From Polynucleobacter finlandensis (GTDB lineage Bacteria > Pseudomonadota > Gammaproteobacteria > Burkholderiales > Burkholderiaceae), in the NCBI RefSeq assembly GCF_018881755.1, contig NZ_JACVPS010000005.1, forward strand, positions 96,540 to 160,539: a stretch of 64,000 nt of DNA. Direction: 5' to 3'. A model generated the notes under the pieces. It ran no database searches. It was not told the origin of the DNA and saw only the letters and a list, made by a program, of their open reading frames with translations. Both the position numbers and the translations under genes were made by a program. Shown in pieces: positions 56,265-64,000 of the stretch (positions within the stretch are counted from its first letter, which is position 1; every line of letters starts with the position of its first letter).

Positions 56265-56290
56265 ATTTCGCCCCAAAAGTTTTACTATAT

Positions 56291-56476
56291 CCGAAATCTA
56301 AGGCGGCAGGCTTAGCAGGACGCTAAGGCAGCTCGAAGGTCTGTTGCTAGTAGATTACCTACCTCATTGATATAGGTCAAATGCTTTAGAGGCTATTTCA
56401 TCAAAACCTAGGGTTACCCCCCTGCACTCTTATTGGGACTTGAATTTAAGTATTGGCGAAGGACTGCTGTTGGCCG
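56291..56476 (-). repeat. Leader repeat, copy C
   Basis: 186 bases aligning with copy A over its whole length and with copy B near the gene. The hairpin CTTAGC/GCTAAG is at 56311-56327. Upstream it shares the block AGGGTTAC...CTCTTATTGGGA with copy A. It ends 26 bases before the ATG of the nitrile hydratase-like operon. It lies in the 857-base gap that also holds the tRNA fragment and IS remnant. Confidence 0.7.
56352..56380 (-). promoter_or_regulatory. Sigma-70 promoter with overlapping FNR-like palindrome
   Basis: On the minus strand TTGACC (56375-56380), 17 bases and TAATCT (56352-56357) predict a start near 56345. TTGATATAGGTCAA (56367-56380) matches the FNR consensus with one mismatch and covers the -35, so binding would more likely repress than activate. 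It should drive the nitrile hydratase-like operon. Confidence 0.55.
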
Positions 56477-56628
56477 TTCTCTGCCCGTCAGAAGCCTCAA
56501 AAAGTCCCGTTTTGAGTGGCTGATATGGGTTTCATAGCAGACAATAACCGATAGATATATAGCAAATGTTGCTCGCCTAATTAAGTGTTAGATTGAGCTC
56601 GTCAGCGTTAAACCGTGTCTCACATACT

Positions 56629-56673
56629 CTGTTAATCCGTAGGTCTCTGGTTCGAGCCCAGGTCGAGGAGCCA
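56629..56673 (+). pseudogene. tRNA-Asn 3' fragment, probable attachment-site remnant
   Basis: The 45 bases run from the anticodon loop CTGTTAA through the T arm (CTGG-TTCGAGC-CCAG) to TCGAGGAGCCA and look like the 3' part of a betaproteobacterial tRNA-Asn(GTT). Upstream of the loop the sequence does not pair with the 3' strands of the anticodon and acceptor stems, so the tRNA is not functional. Breakage at the anticodon loop is typical of integrase attachment sites. Confidence 0.75.
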
Positions 56674-56680
56674 AATAAGT

Positions 56681-56717
56681 AAAAGCCTTCAGAGTTAATA
56701 GCTCCGAAGGCTTTTTT
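56681..56717 (+). terminator. Rho-independent terminator after the tRNA fragment
   Basis: AAAAGCCTTC (56681-56690) pairs with GAAGGCTTTTTT (from 56706), with a small inner GAG/CTC stem. It is the sort of terminator that follows a tRNA gene and was probably carried with the fragment. Confidence 0.8.
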
Positions 56718-56887
56718 ACTTTCTAGTCCGTAGACAATATATGGACAACAATAAACTCATGATGGCAATCAACAAAAGGCAGTCAGATTGTGATGAAGTT
56801 CGCTGATTTCTTAATATTTCAACTTTATAGTTAAATATGTGGGCGGGGGAATCAATTACATCGATTAATCAAAGATGATTCATCCGG

Positions 56888-57045
56888 TGATCTCCCCGCG
56901 GGTTAACTTGCCTAAGAGGTAGAATTTTCTCGAATAAAGAGGAGTTCTACATGAAGCGTTAAAAATTTACTGACCGCCAGATCATAGATGCCTTAAAACG
57001 GGTCGTGAACTGTCCGAAATGTTGCGCTGATGGGTCGATCAATTC
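56888..57045 (+). mobile_element. Decayed 5' end of an IS3-family element
   Basis: TGATCTCCCCGCGG (56888) resembles an IS3-type end. It is followed by AGAGGAG and an ATG at 56951 whose reading, MKR-stop-KFTDRQIIDALKRV, matches the start of IS3-group OrfA transposase. An in-frame stop at codon 4 and an apparent internal deletion before RELSEML (in another frame) show that it is dead. No orfB or right end is seen. Confidence 0.7.
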
Positions 57046-57121
57046 GCATATTGACAAGTCAGCATCTTTTCATTTAAACGGCTTATGAATTAATTAAATA
57101 TTTTTTCAGGCCCAATAAAAT

Positions 57122-57919
57122 CTAGGATAAAGATTCTTTTAGATGCAATAGGTCTTTATTAAATTCTACGTATGGCATTAATAAGGTTGGATTTTCAAGT
57201 GACAAAATCACCTGGAAGCCAATACCCATCATCAAAAGGTATATAACAGCCATAAACCAGTCGGTTTCATTTTTTACCGCCATGGTATAGCCACTTAACA
57301 CGCCGCCTATGCACAGCAAAAGATATAGAAAATGAATTACTAGCTGCGGTGGATGAGATTTGAATTTAATTGCTCCGACATCAAATACTGTTACAAGATT
57401 ACGCATTTGCGGTGCTAAAATTTCTCCAACCAGATATTTTTTAGATACAGGTGCGCTTAAGGAAGCTTTTGCAACATCCTCATTAATTTGCCTCACCAGT
57501 GTAGATATTTTCTCGGTGCCAAGGTTAACCTCATGGATAGTTTTGTTATCTTGATATGCGGACAATCTTAAATCCAACAAGTCCCGTAAAGATTTTGTGA
57601 TTGACTTCTGATCGGCAGGCTGTAAATAGCTTGTGGATAGATAAACTTCCTTAATTGCATTAGCCTGAGATCGAACTGCTTCGTTGCGGATATCGTAATG
57701 ATTTGATGCATTTGAAAAAGTAAAACTCAACACCAAGGCAGACATACCATAAATGGCAGCAGCCAAAGAGTCTCTCACAACGATATTTTTTATTCCGTGT
57801 TTCCCCGTTCGATACGACCCAAAAAGCCATCCCAACCCCATAAACAAGCAGATTGAAACTGCAAAGAAAGCTGGAGCATACTTAATTAACTCTAAATTTG
57901 ATTCTAAAAATGGATGCAT
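57122..57919 (-). CDS. DUF4239 (bestrophin-like) membrane protein
   Basis: 265 residues from the ATG at 57919; a TTG three codons earlier is possible. Four membrane segments are seen, two near the N terminus (YAPAFFAVSICLFMGLGWLF and an ALVLSFTF segment) and two near the C terminus, with a helical soluble middle. ASNHYDIRNEAVRSQANAIKE is typical of DUF4239. Function unknown; it may be channel-like. It stands alone next to the IS remnant. Confidence 0.75.
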   Translation of the reverse strand: MHPFLESNLELIKYAPAFFAVSICLFMGLGWLFGSYRTGKHGIKNIVVRDSLAAAIYGMSALVLSFTFSNASNHYDIRNEAVRSQANAIKEVYLSTSYLQPADQKSITKSLRDLLDLRLSAYQDNKTIHEVNLGTEKISTLVRQINEDVAKASLSAPVSKKYLVGEILAPQMRNLVTVFDVGAIKFKSHPPQLVIHFLYLLLCIGGVLSGYTMAVKNETDWFMAVIYLLMMGIGFQVILSLENPTLLMPYVEFNKDLLHLKESLS

Positions 57920-58031
57920 AATTTTCAATTATTAGATAAATGAACTCAATCCCAATAAAACTATTTAGAAATAGGTAACATTGTGGAGCTCTAATGGCTT
58001 TAGAAGTACTGGATATAGATTGGCTTTACAT

Positions 58032-58090
58032 TAGGTCGTGAATGATTCGATTCCGTTACCGGAATATATCTACCACCCATAATCGTTCTT
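58032..58090 (-). pseudogene. Remnant of a second amidohydrolase gene 3' end
   Basis: On the minus strand this encodes TIMGGRYIPVTESNHSRP, almost the same as the last residues of the amidohydrolase at 59996 (TVMGGRYIPVTETNHSRPY). The DNA matches 60001-60059 with few changes. It lies just past the stop of the amide hydrolase gene, without the rest of the coding region. A tandem copy of the amidohydrolase was probably lost here. Confidence 0.7.
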
Positions 58091-58097
58091 AAAAATT

Positions 58098-59225
58098 CTA
58101 TTGATAGAACAAATTAAATGCTTCAGCACCAGCCCGTCCCACAGCATAGGTTGAAACAGTTTTTATTTTTGCTACATCTTTTAACTTAGCCATATCAATC
58201 ACCGTCCAATTGAGCTGTTCAATGGTTCTGACATACAGAAGGTTTCTCGATAGGTCATTCATCACTGACCAGTCTGTTACTTCGGTAGACTTTCCACTAG
58301 TCCTTGGACCATCCCCCACTCCACCAGGACCATCAACCGTTAAGTCATATGGTCTATCAAAGTTATTAATAATGTGGCCCAAAGTGAGGATTGCCTCGTC
58401 TGGTGTCTTTGCTTTACGGACATAGTTTGCATAAAAAGCTGCTTTTACAAATCTACCCGCCGCTGTTTGGGACGATGGCAGAGCTGATAAGGCAATACCC
58501 GAATCTTCTGTAGCCAGCTTTAGCTTACCGAGCTGACCTGTATTTTGATTGATATTGTTTTGGGTATAGTTATTCAAGTTAGTCAAATGCCAAGAGAACT
58601 CAGGACCGTTAGTTAATACATTGACTGGGTTGTCATACACTTGTTTTTTGCCGTTCTGAAATTCAACGACTAAACCATTTCCAACTTTATCGGTAATGGC
58701 GTAATGAAGTGGCAAAACCATGTTGTCTACCATTGGGATCTTAGGCAGCCAAAACTCAACTTTGCCATCTTGCATGGCCGACTTTACTTCAGCAACTGTC
58801 TTAAAGTTACCTAAAATCCATGCTCCAAAATCCGCTCCTGACAAGATAATTGATGGATTAGCACCTACAGGAGGCGCGCTGGAGTTGTTTAATTCATTCC
58901 CAGAAATACTGAGCCCCTGATCATTAGCACCTTCGATTACCAATACTTGTTTAGCAGTAGTGACTGCAGGAATGGTCATACCTAAAATGGCGTATTTTGT
59001 ATTGAAGGTGAGTCCTTGATTGCCTGATGGGGTTGCTGATTCAATTCGCGTCCCGACCGGAAAGTAAGTCAGTGAGCTTGGCAGTTGAAAACTAAACTCC
59101 ATTGTTCGTGCATGGTAGGCATTGCCTTTGAGATCGGTTACTACGATTGCGGTACAGGCAATCGTATTTCCAATAGAGGAAAATAGCAGTGATGAGGCAA
59201 CAAGATAATTGGCTAGAGATTTCAT
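58098..59225 (-). CDS. Exported choloylglycine-hydrolase-family amidase (Ntn hydrolase)
   Basis: 375 residues. The signal peptide ends at NTIA so that C24 becomes the N-terminal nucleophile of the mature enzyme (CTAIVVTD). ARTMEF supplies the nearby conserved Arg, and VLTNGPEFSWHLTNL holds the Asn of the active site. The family hydrolyses linear amide bonds: bile salts, penicillin V, N-acyl homoserine lactones and N-acyl amides. AGAAAGAG precedes the ATG. Last gene of a four-gene exported set. Substrate unknown. Confidence 0.88.
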   Translation of the reverse strand: MKSLANYLVASSLLFSSIGNTIACTAIVVTDLKGNAYHARTMEFSFQLPSSLTYFPVGTRIESATPSGNQGLTFNTKYAILGMTIPAVTTAKQVLVIEGANDQGLSISGNELNNSSAPPVGANPSIILSGADFGAWILGNFKTVAEVKSAMQDGKVEFWLPKIPMVDNMVLPLHYAITDKVGNGLVVEFQNGKKQVYDNPVNVLTNGPEFSWHLTNLNNYTQNNINQNTGQLGKLKLATEDSGIALSALPSSQTAAGRFVKAAFYANYVRKAKTPDEAILTLGHIINNFDRPYDLTVDGPGGVGDGPRTSGKSTEVTDWSVMNDLSRNLLYVRTIEQLNWTVIDMAKLKDVAKIKTVSTYAVGRAGAEAFNLFYQ

Positions 59226-59247
59226 AGACTCTTTCTGGCTAAATTCA

Positions 59248-59982
59248 TTAGAAGTTAAAGGTTGCGGCTAACTGTGGGCCTTTGAAGGTAGTCTTTTGCA
59301 AAAGGCCGCTACCTTCCATGTCGTAATACAAATAACGATACGAAAGCGAAACATCGACCCACTTTTCAATGGTTTTGCCAACACCCAAGATCGTCTGCCA
59401 AGTGACATTGGTTTTGCCGCCCCCGCCGCCAATATCCGCATAGAAAGGGACATACCAAGTTGAATCGGCAATTCGATAACGGCCTTTGAATCCGGCGATA
59501 GGATCGATCGTAGAGACAGAGCCGGAGCCGCCCGAAGTACCAGTGATGGTAGCCGTGGCCGCAATACTGCGAACTCCTAATAAACCATCTACATAGGCAT
59601 CTTTGTTGTTAAGGATGGTGTAAGTAGCAGCCCCAGTCAAAATGTTCTGTTGCAAAGTAGTTTTGACATTGCCAGTTTCTTGCAAGGTTGCGGAAACCAA
59701 ATCTCCCATCACCCCCCAGCGACCGTAATGCGCCTCTGCTGAAATCATGCCTCCTGATTTCAGATTACTCAATACATCGCTTGAAGAGAACTTGGACGTA
59801 CCCCGGGATTCTCCATTAATAAATAATGAGGAATTAATGCCAGGAGACCATAGGTAAGGAGTTACATCAAACCGCCACTCTTGCAAGACCTGAGGGATTG
59901 GGGAGAGGGACTCTTCAGCTTGAGCCAAGAACGGACCGAGTAAGGCCAAACTGAAGCAGAGTATTTTGGAAATTCGAGCCAT
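59248..59982 (-). CDS. Exported, probable outer-membrane beta-barrel protein
   Basis: 244 residues with a signal peptide (cleavage near AQA). Alternating hydrophobic residues, Gly-rich turns and the terminal aromatic pattern (GPQLAATFNF ending in Phe) fit an outer-membrane barrel. The stretch WRFDVTPYLWSPGINSS is common in such barrels. It starts 13 bases after the amidohydrolase gene and may serve as a channel for its substrate. Confidence 0.75.
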   Translation of the reverse strand: MARISKILCFSLALLGPFLAQAEESLSPIPQVLQEWRFDVTPYLWSPGINSSLFINGESRGTSKFSSSDVLSNLKSGGMISAEAHYGRWGVMGDLVSATLQETGNVKTTLQQNILTGAATYTILNNKDAYVDGLLGVRSIAATATITGTSGGSGSVSTIDPIAGFKGRYRIADSTWYVPFYADIGGGGGKTNVTWQTILGVGKTIEKWVDVSLSYRYLYYDMEGSGLLQKTTFKGPQLAATFNF

Positions 59983-59995
59983 TTGATCTATTAAA

Positions 59996-61789
59996 TTAGT
60001 AAGGTCGTGAATGATTGGTTTCAGTTACCGGAATGTATCTACCGCCCATCACTGTTCCTATTACTGGCACATCTTTAATTTTCTCTTTAGGCACTGTCAT
60101 CGGATCGTCAGATAGCACTACGAAGTCAGCATATTTTCCTGGCTCAATACTGCCGATCTTGTTCTCCAGCCCCATGACATAGGCCGCATCGATCGTTACC
60201 ATACGCATAGCCTGTTGCACAGTTACAGCCTCAGCAGGCGCCCATTTTTTATTGCCGGTATAGAGGTTCTGACGGTTCACGACTGCCCAGACCTCAGTTA
60301 ATGGCAATGGTGGGGCTACTGGATTATCAGAATGCAGTCCTACTATTACCCCCTCTCGCACCAAATCACCTACGCGGGTTGCATAAGAAATTCGGTCTGT
60401 GCCAATGGAAGATGCCTGAATACCAGCGCGGGTATAAAAGTAAGCTGGATTGACGCTCGCGACAGCGCCTAAGGCCTTGACCTTGCGAATCATCATTGAA
60501 GATGTCACGCCAAAATGCTCAAAGGTAAAACGGTGATCAAAACGGGGTTTTTCATCTTGCAACAATTGCAAAGCATTTAAGACATTTTTATTTCCGCCAT
60601 TACCGTTGGTATGTACGTGTATCTGAAAACCAGCGTTCCACCAAGGTTGCATCGCCTGTTTGAAGGCTTCTGGCGTTGGATAAAAAATAGTTCCGTGATG
60701 TCCATCGGTATATCCAGGGTTTTCAAGCATCATCGTTTGTGAAAGATAAGCATCATCACCCATAAACTTCACGCCTTTATAGAGCAGGCGATCGTTATTG
60801 AGTTTTTGCAATTCTTTCACTTGCTCAACGGCTTGATCTCCATATTTCCCAATAAAGTTATCGGCCATAGCTACAGGGGAAATACGCAAGGAGGTGACGT
60901 CTGAACTGGTGAACTTTTTCATCATCACCTTCTCGGAGTCAATATCTAGAATCCCAAAAGTCATTTCGGAGGTGGTGGTAATGCCGCCCTGTTGTGCTTG
61001 GTCATTGGCATACAGCATGCCCTTATTGAGCCGTTCTGGATTCATAAAATCCGTACCAGTGTGCTTAATGACATATTGGGTAGCTTGCGAGCTTAAAAAA
61101 GCACCCGTCAAAGACCCATCAGGATTAATCTCAACACCCGGTATTTTCTTTACTTCCTCAGGATTAGTTAAGTATTTAGCGAGTGCAGCAGAATTTAGAA
61201 AAATAGTATGTTCTGAAGCATCCCAAACCAATACCGGTCTGGTTGTTGATACCTCATCGAGTAGTTGTTTGTTGGGCACTTGTTTCATTGCGGGAATGTC
61301 ATAACCCCATGCCAGCAATAACTCATTGGGATCCGCAATAGAGGCTGAATATTCCTTCAACTTAGCAATAGCCGCCTTGAGATTAGGCACTCCTGGGAAT
61401 GCTTTACCCCATGGGCTTGGTAAAGGCAAATAAGTCAAGGGGAAAGCAGTTTGAATCAATCCTGCCAACATGGGATGGTTATGGGGATCGATAAACCCTG
61501 GATACAACACTTTATTTTCAAACTGGCGATTAATCTGGTGAGGATATTGATCTAACCATGGCTTTAAATCAGCTAAAGAGCCAACAGAGATAATCTTTCC
61601 ATCAGAAACTGCTACTGCTTTTGCTTCTGGCAAAGCTGGATCCATCGTAACAATCTTCTTAGCAAGATAGACCGTGATCATCGTGGGTTTAGCAACAATA
61701 GGAGGGTCGATAAATTCAGTCGCTAAGACGTTCCCACTAAAGAAAGCTGAAGCTGAAACCAGTAATAACCGGTTAAGTATGGTGGTCAT
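59996..61789 (-). CDS. Exported YtcJ-like amidohydrolase
   Basis: 597 residues from the ATG at 61789; AAAGG precedes it, and a TTG two codons earlier is possible. After a signal peptide (ending VLA), metal motifs of the amidohydrolase superfamily are seen: DPHNHPMLAG, IHVHTNGNGG, FEHFG and GLHSDNPVAP. It belongs to the YtcJ group, mostly of unknown substrate. The 3' end is duplicated at 58032. Its neighbour is an Ntn amide hydrolase, so both may process the same amide-linked compound. Confidence 0.88.
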   Translation of the reverse strand: MTTILNRLLLVSASAFFSGNVLATEFIDPPIVAKPTMITVYLAKKIVTMDPALPEAKAVAVSDGKIISVGSLADLKPWLDQYPHQINRQFENKVLYPGFIDPHNHPMLAGLIQTAFPLTYLPLPSPWGKAFPGVPNLKAAIAKLKEYSASIADPNELLLAWGYDIPAMKQVPNKQLLDEVSTTRPVLVWDASEHTIFLNSAALAKYLTNPEEVKKIPGVEINPDGSLTGAFLSSQATQYVIKHTGTDFMNPERLNKGMLYANDQAQQGGITTTSEMTFGILDIDSEKVMMKKFTSSDVTSLRISPVAMADNFIGKYGDQAVEQVKELQKLNNDRLLYKGVKFMGDDAYLSQTMMLENPGYTDGHHGTIFYPTPEAFKQAMQPWWNAGFQIHVHTNGNGGNKNVLNALQLLQDEKPRFDHRFTFEHFGVTSSMMIRKVKALGAVASVNPAYFYTRAGIQASSIGTDRISYATRVGDLVREGVIVGLHSDNPVAPPLPLTEVWAVVNRQNLYTGNKKWAPAEAVTVQQAMRMVTIDAAYVMGLENKIGSIEPGKYADFVVLSDDPMTVPKEKIKDVPVIGTVMGGRYIPVTETNHSRPY

Positions 61790-61836
61790 GTCCAAATACC
61801 TTTATATATTGAATGAAGAGTAGGAGTTAAATTCCC

Positions 61837-62703
61837 TTACTTGGCAATTACTAAGGTGACAGTAGCCCGACCGCCCCATCCCGATGGACCTCCAGGTGTA
61901 TTGCTGAGGTAATAAATTGGGCCAGCAGCCAATGAAATTGGGACTCCATCAATCACTTCTACTTTAGATACACCGACATATAGCGGATTTGATGTGCGAC
62001 GTGAATCGTAGTTGTACTGCGCTTGCATATTACTTACAAAAGTAAATGCAGATTTGGTGGTGTATGCAATAAAAGGTTCGCCAAACAAATTATTTTGCGT
62101 CCCAAACGTTGGGTTGCCGCCTACACTCCAAGATTGAAATCCCAGTAGGCCATAAGTCCAAGGACCATCACGATTAAGGGCTACCGCAGTGACACCGGCA
62201 CCGGTTTGCTGAGAGCCATAATGGCCGCTGTTGCCTGAAGGAGACTGGGCATACGGACCAATGCCCCAAATCCAAGATGAATTCGTATTGGGTGCATAAA
62301 AGGATTCCACAGTAACACCGGCAATCCCATAGCCTGATGCAGACTGACCATTGGGGCCTTGAATGCTAGTTTCTCTCACTCCAGTCACGATAGGACGGAC
62401 AACAAAAGTATCGCCACCGCCCAAATTAAAAGGAATTACCGGTTGAAATAGCAATGTTTGCTCAGAGCCACCTTGGTTTTTGCCTATGCCACGGCTGAAT
62501 TGATACTGAAGTGGTACGGAGATCATATTGGCAATTGGATTTGCTAGTTTTTTAGCAATATCCTCTGCATTGATCGTTGGCTTAATTGGCTCAATAGCCA
62601 CTGAAGGGAGCACCCTCGGAACAACAGCCTCATCAGCTAAAACTAGACTAGAAATGCTGGAGCCTAGCAATAGAAATGCCATGACCTTAATAGAAATCTT
62701 CAT
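61837..62703 (-). CDS. Exported hypothetical protein, probable outer-membrane barrel
   Basis: 288 residues from the ATG at 62703, chosen because a typical signal peptide (MKISIKVMAFLLLG, cleavage near VLA) starts there; an ATG four codons earlier is also possible. The mature part is rich in Gly, Ser and Asn with repeating strands such as PLQYQFSRGIGKNQGG and ends TLVIAK. It looks like a transporter- or neuromodulation-type barrel of unknown role. First gene of the four-gene exported set. Confidence 0.7.
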   Translation of the reverse strand: MKISIKVMAFLLLGSSISSLVLADEAVVPRVLPSVAIEPIKPTINAEDIAKKLANPIANMISVPLQYQFSRGIGKNQGGSEQTLLFQPVIPFNLGGGDTFVVRPIVTGVRETSIQGPNGQSASGYGIAGVTVESFYAPNTNSSWIWGIGPYAQSPSGNSGHYGSQQTGAGVTAVALNRDGPWTYGLLGFQSWSVGGNPTFGTQNNLFGEPFIAYTTKSAFTFVSNMQAQYNYDSRRTSNPLYVGVSKVEVIDGVPISLAAGPIYYLSNTPGGPSGWGGRATVTLVIAK

Positions 62704-63051
62704 TGGAATACCCATTATTTAATCCAATGAGTCTCCCATGGGGGCTTTTTTATAACCATGCCTAATATCAGGGGGTATAAAGCTCGAAAACTTAGCAGTC
62801 AATGGTTCTAAATAGTTGCGTACTCAAAGTCGGCCCCGAAGCATCAAACGGTTAACTGGTATTTAGCTAGCGTCAAATACCCGCTTTCTTTCATTGGGAT
62901 TCCTAAAATAGCTCGTTATTGAATGGAATGTAAAGCAGATTTCCAGCTCTAAGCATGGCCGTCAGTTGGAATTATTCTTCATGGAATGATGGACGGTGGT
63001 GCAGTCAATCACTCTGGTAATGTTCAATAGGCAGAGTACGACCTAAATCAG
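62704..63051. other. Gap with no supported gene
   Basis: 348 bases between the exported-protein operon and the HD-GYP gene. It contains faint resemblance to the dispersed repeats (CATTGGGATTCCTAAAATAG near 62899, and CATGGCCGTC near 62955), but no open reading frame, terminator or RNA that I can support. The promoter of the exported-protein operon should lie at its left end. Confidence 0.5.
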
Positions 63052-64000
63052 TTAGTCGTCTGTATATTTAGAATGGATAGCTAGAAATCCAGCCTTTTCC
63101 ATCATAAAAGCGTCCACTACTAGAGGGTCAAAGTGCTTGCCACGCTGGGATGCTATTTCGCTCACAACATCCTCATGGCTCCATTCAGCCTTGTAAATAC
63201 GCTTACTCATCAAGGCATCATAAACATCTGCAAGCGCCATGATGCGTGCGGGTAACGATATTTCTTCGCCTTTTAAACCACTTGGGTATCCAGAGCCATC
63301 CCATTTCTCGTGATGGTCGCCGGCAATCTGAATCGCTACTGTTATTACCCCGCTGCCACCTTGAGTTTCGAGCTCAGCAGAAGCAAGAATAGCTCTGCCA
63401 ATAGTAGCGTGCGTCTTCATAACCTGCCACTCTTCATCATTTAATCGTCCCGGCTTATGTAGGATGCTATCGGGAATTCCCACCTTTCCAATATCGTGTA
63501 ATGGCGCAGCCTTAAATAAAAGTTTAATCATTTCATCACTCAACTTTATTTTATAGCCTCCCATCTCTTTTAGTCTCAATGCGAGTTTTTTAACGTAGTG
63601 CTGCGTGCGAAGAATATGGTTTCCCGTTTCATTATCTCGAGCCATGGCAAGAGCATTAAGGCATGCCAAGAATTTCGACTCAGTTTGATAAACTTTCTTA
63701 TTGGCCGATTTCCTTCCCAACAGTGCGGCCTCCAGTTCTGCTGCACGATCAGCTTTTTCAACGTTAGCAATGGCTAGCTCATCAACCCGCTTTGCCTTTT
63801 CTTTATTTTGGAAGCTTAGTTCTACGTTAGCAATAACTAGCTCTGCTGCACGATCAGCTTTTTCATCATTAGCAATAATTAGTTCTGCAGCACGATCAGC
63901 TTTTTCAACGTTAGCAATGGCTAGCTCATCAACCCGCTTTGCCTTTTCTTTATTTTGGAAACTGAGTTCTACGTTAGCAATAACTAGCTCTGCAGCACGC
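63052..64000 (-). CDS. HD-GYP domain protein, C-terminal part (5' end outside window)
   Basis: At least 315 residues; the frame is open to the window edge, so the internal TTG at 63720 is not the start. The visible N-terminal part is a repetitive coiled coil (units such as [20 protein letters not shown]). The HD-GYP domain follows with [24 protein letters not shown] and [17 protein letters not shown], all intact. It is a close paralogue of the HD-GYP domain at 27.8 kb. The coiled coil probably links it to a sensor domain outside the window. Confidence 0.9.
   Translation of the reverse strand, partial: RAAELVIANVELSFQNKEKAKRVDELAIANVEKADRAAELIIANDEKADRAAELVIANVELSFQNKEKAKRVDELAIANVEKADRAAELEAALLGRKSANKKVYQTESKFLACLNALAMARDNETGNHILRTQHYVKKLALRLKEMGGYKIKLSDEMIKLLFKAAPLHDIGKVGIPDSILHKPGRLNDEEWQVMKTHATIGRAILASAELETQGGSGVITVAIQIAGDHHEKWDGSGYPSGLKGEEISLPARIMALADVYDALMSKRIYKAEWSHEDVVSEIASQRGKHFDPLVVDAFMMEKAGFLAIHSKYTDD
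63748..63999 (-). repeat. 105-base tandem repeat encoding a coiled coil
   Basis: Two 35-codon units (63999-63895 and 63852-63748), nearly identical at the DNA level, flank a 14-codon partial unit (63894-63853). Each starts RAAEL and ends ANVEKAD. The unit is itself built of sub-repeats, and further copies may lie beyond the window. Confidence 0.85.

Noticed and set aside
52343..56476. Leader repeats as a known riboswitch (cyclic di-GMP or glycine type)
   Set aside because: A GGDEF-EAL gene downstream made this attractive, but the conserved core sequences of those riboswitches are not present.
56580..56673. Complete functional tRNA-Asn
   Set aside because: The 5' half cannot pair with the acceptor or anticodon-stem 3' strands; only the 3' part matches.
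63052..63720. HD-GYP gene starting at the TTG at 63720
   Set aside because: The same frame stays open to the window edge and encodes a coherent coiled coil, so the true start is outside.
1..64000. CRISPR arrays, prophage or replication origin
   Set aside because: No regularly spaced short repeats, phage gene runs or DnaA-box clusters were seen on either strand.

Overview
The window looks like the chromosome of a freshwater betaproteobacterium of the family Burkholderiaceae, most likely Polynucleobacter. I infer this from moderate GC, gene content and order: aceE-aceF-lpd with an extra lipoyl domain on Lpd, folD-prlC, glnA-ntrB-ntrC-xth, hrpA/argA, yggX, rpiA, tal. No database search was possible. 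All family calls rest on motifs read in the translations.

Region 1 (1-15.4 kb, minus strand) is a catabolic island. An AraC-type regulator (14.6-15.4 kb) precedes a run of genes for a molybdenum hydroxylase (large subunit fused to a CoxG-like domain, FAD subunit, 2Fe-2S subunit), an AMP-forming CoA ligase, an enoyl-CoA hydratase, a branched-chain-type ABC importer (LivKHMGF), a TctC/Bug binding protein and a UbiD/UbiX pair, then the start of a DUF4936-like gene. Many genes overlap by 4-8 bases. The inferred job is uptake, CoA activation, hydroxylation and decarboxylation of an unidentified, probably aromatic, acid.

Region 2 (15.5-27.8 kb) is housekeeping: the pyruvate dehydrogenase operon ending in a clear terminator, a divergent membrane sensor kinase with its LuxR-type response regulator, folD and oligopeptidase A. 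Region 3 (27.8-32.4 kb) holds an HD-GYP protein and a pair of exported phosphatases with an FNR-type box upstream. Region 4 (32.6-50.1 kb) is mostly core: exonuclease III, NtrC/NtrB/GlnA with a sigma-54 promoter and two NtrC sites, a CinA-like protein, EI24, a membrane hydroxylase, a deacetylase-like and a beta-propeller protein, HrpA, ArgA, YggX, a candidate small RNA, RpiA and transaldolase.

Region 5 (50.1-64 kb) is accessory. It holds a PAS-GGDEF-EAL protein, small orphan genes, a three-gene split cobalt-type nitrile hydratase or thiocyanate hydrolase set with a His-rich alpha subunit, a COQ4-like protein with an extra N-terminal domain, a tRNA-Asn 3' fragment with its terminator, a decayed IS3-type element, an operon of four exported proteins (two of them hydrolases), and the 3' part of a second HD-GYP gene with a repetitive coiled coil. 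A leader repeat occurs three times, each time just upstream of a minus-strand gene, and carries a hairpin with a compensatory base change. A second, shorter family of decayed intergenic repeats (core CGACCCAAAGCGG) is scattered from 27.8 to 53.2 kb.

The items I find most worth following are the repeated leader element, the split nitrile-hydratase-like operon beside the COQ4-like fusion, the candidate small RNA at 48.2 kb, the GAFPGA substitution in NtrC, and the AraC-controlled hydroxylase island.
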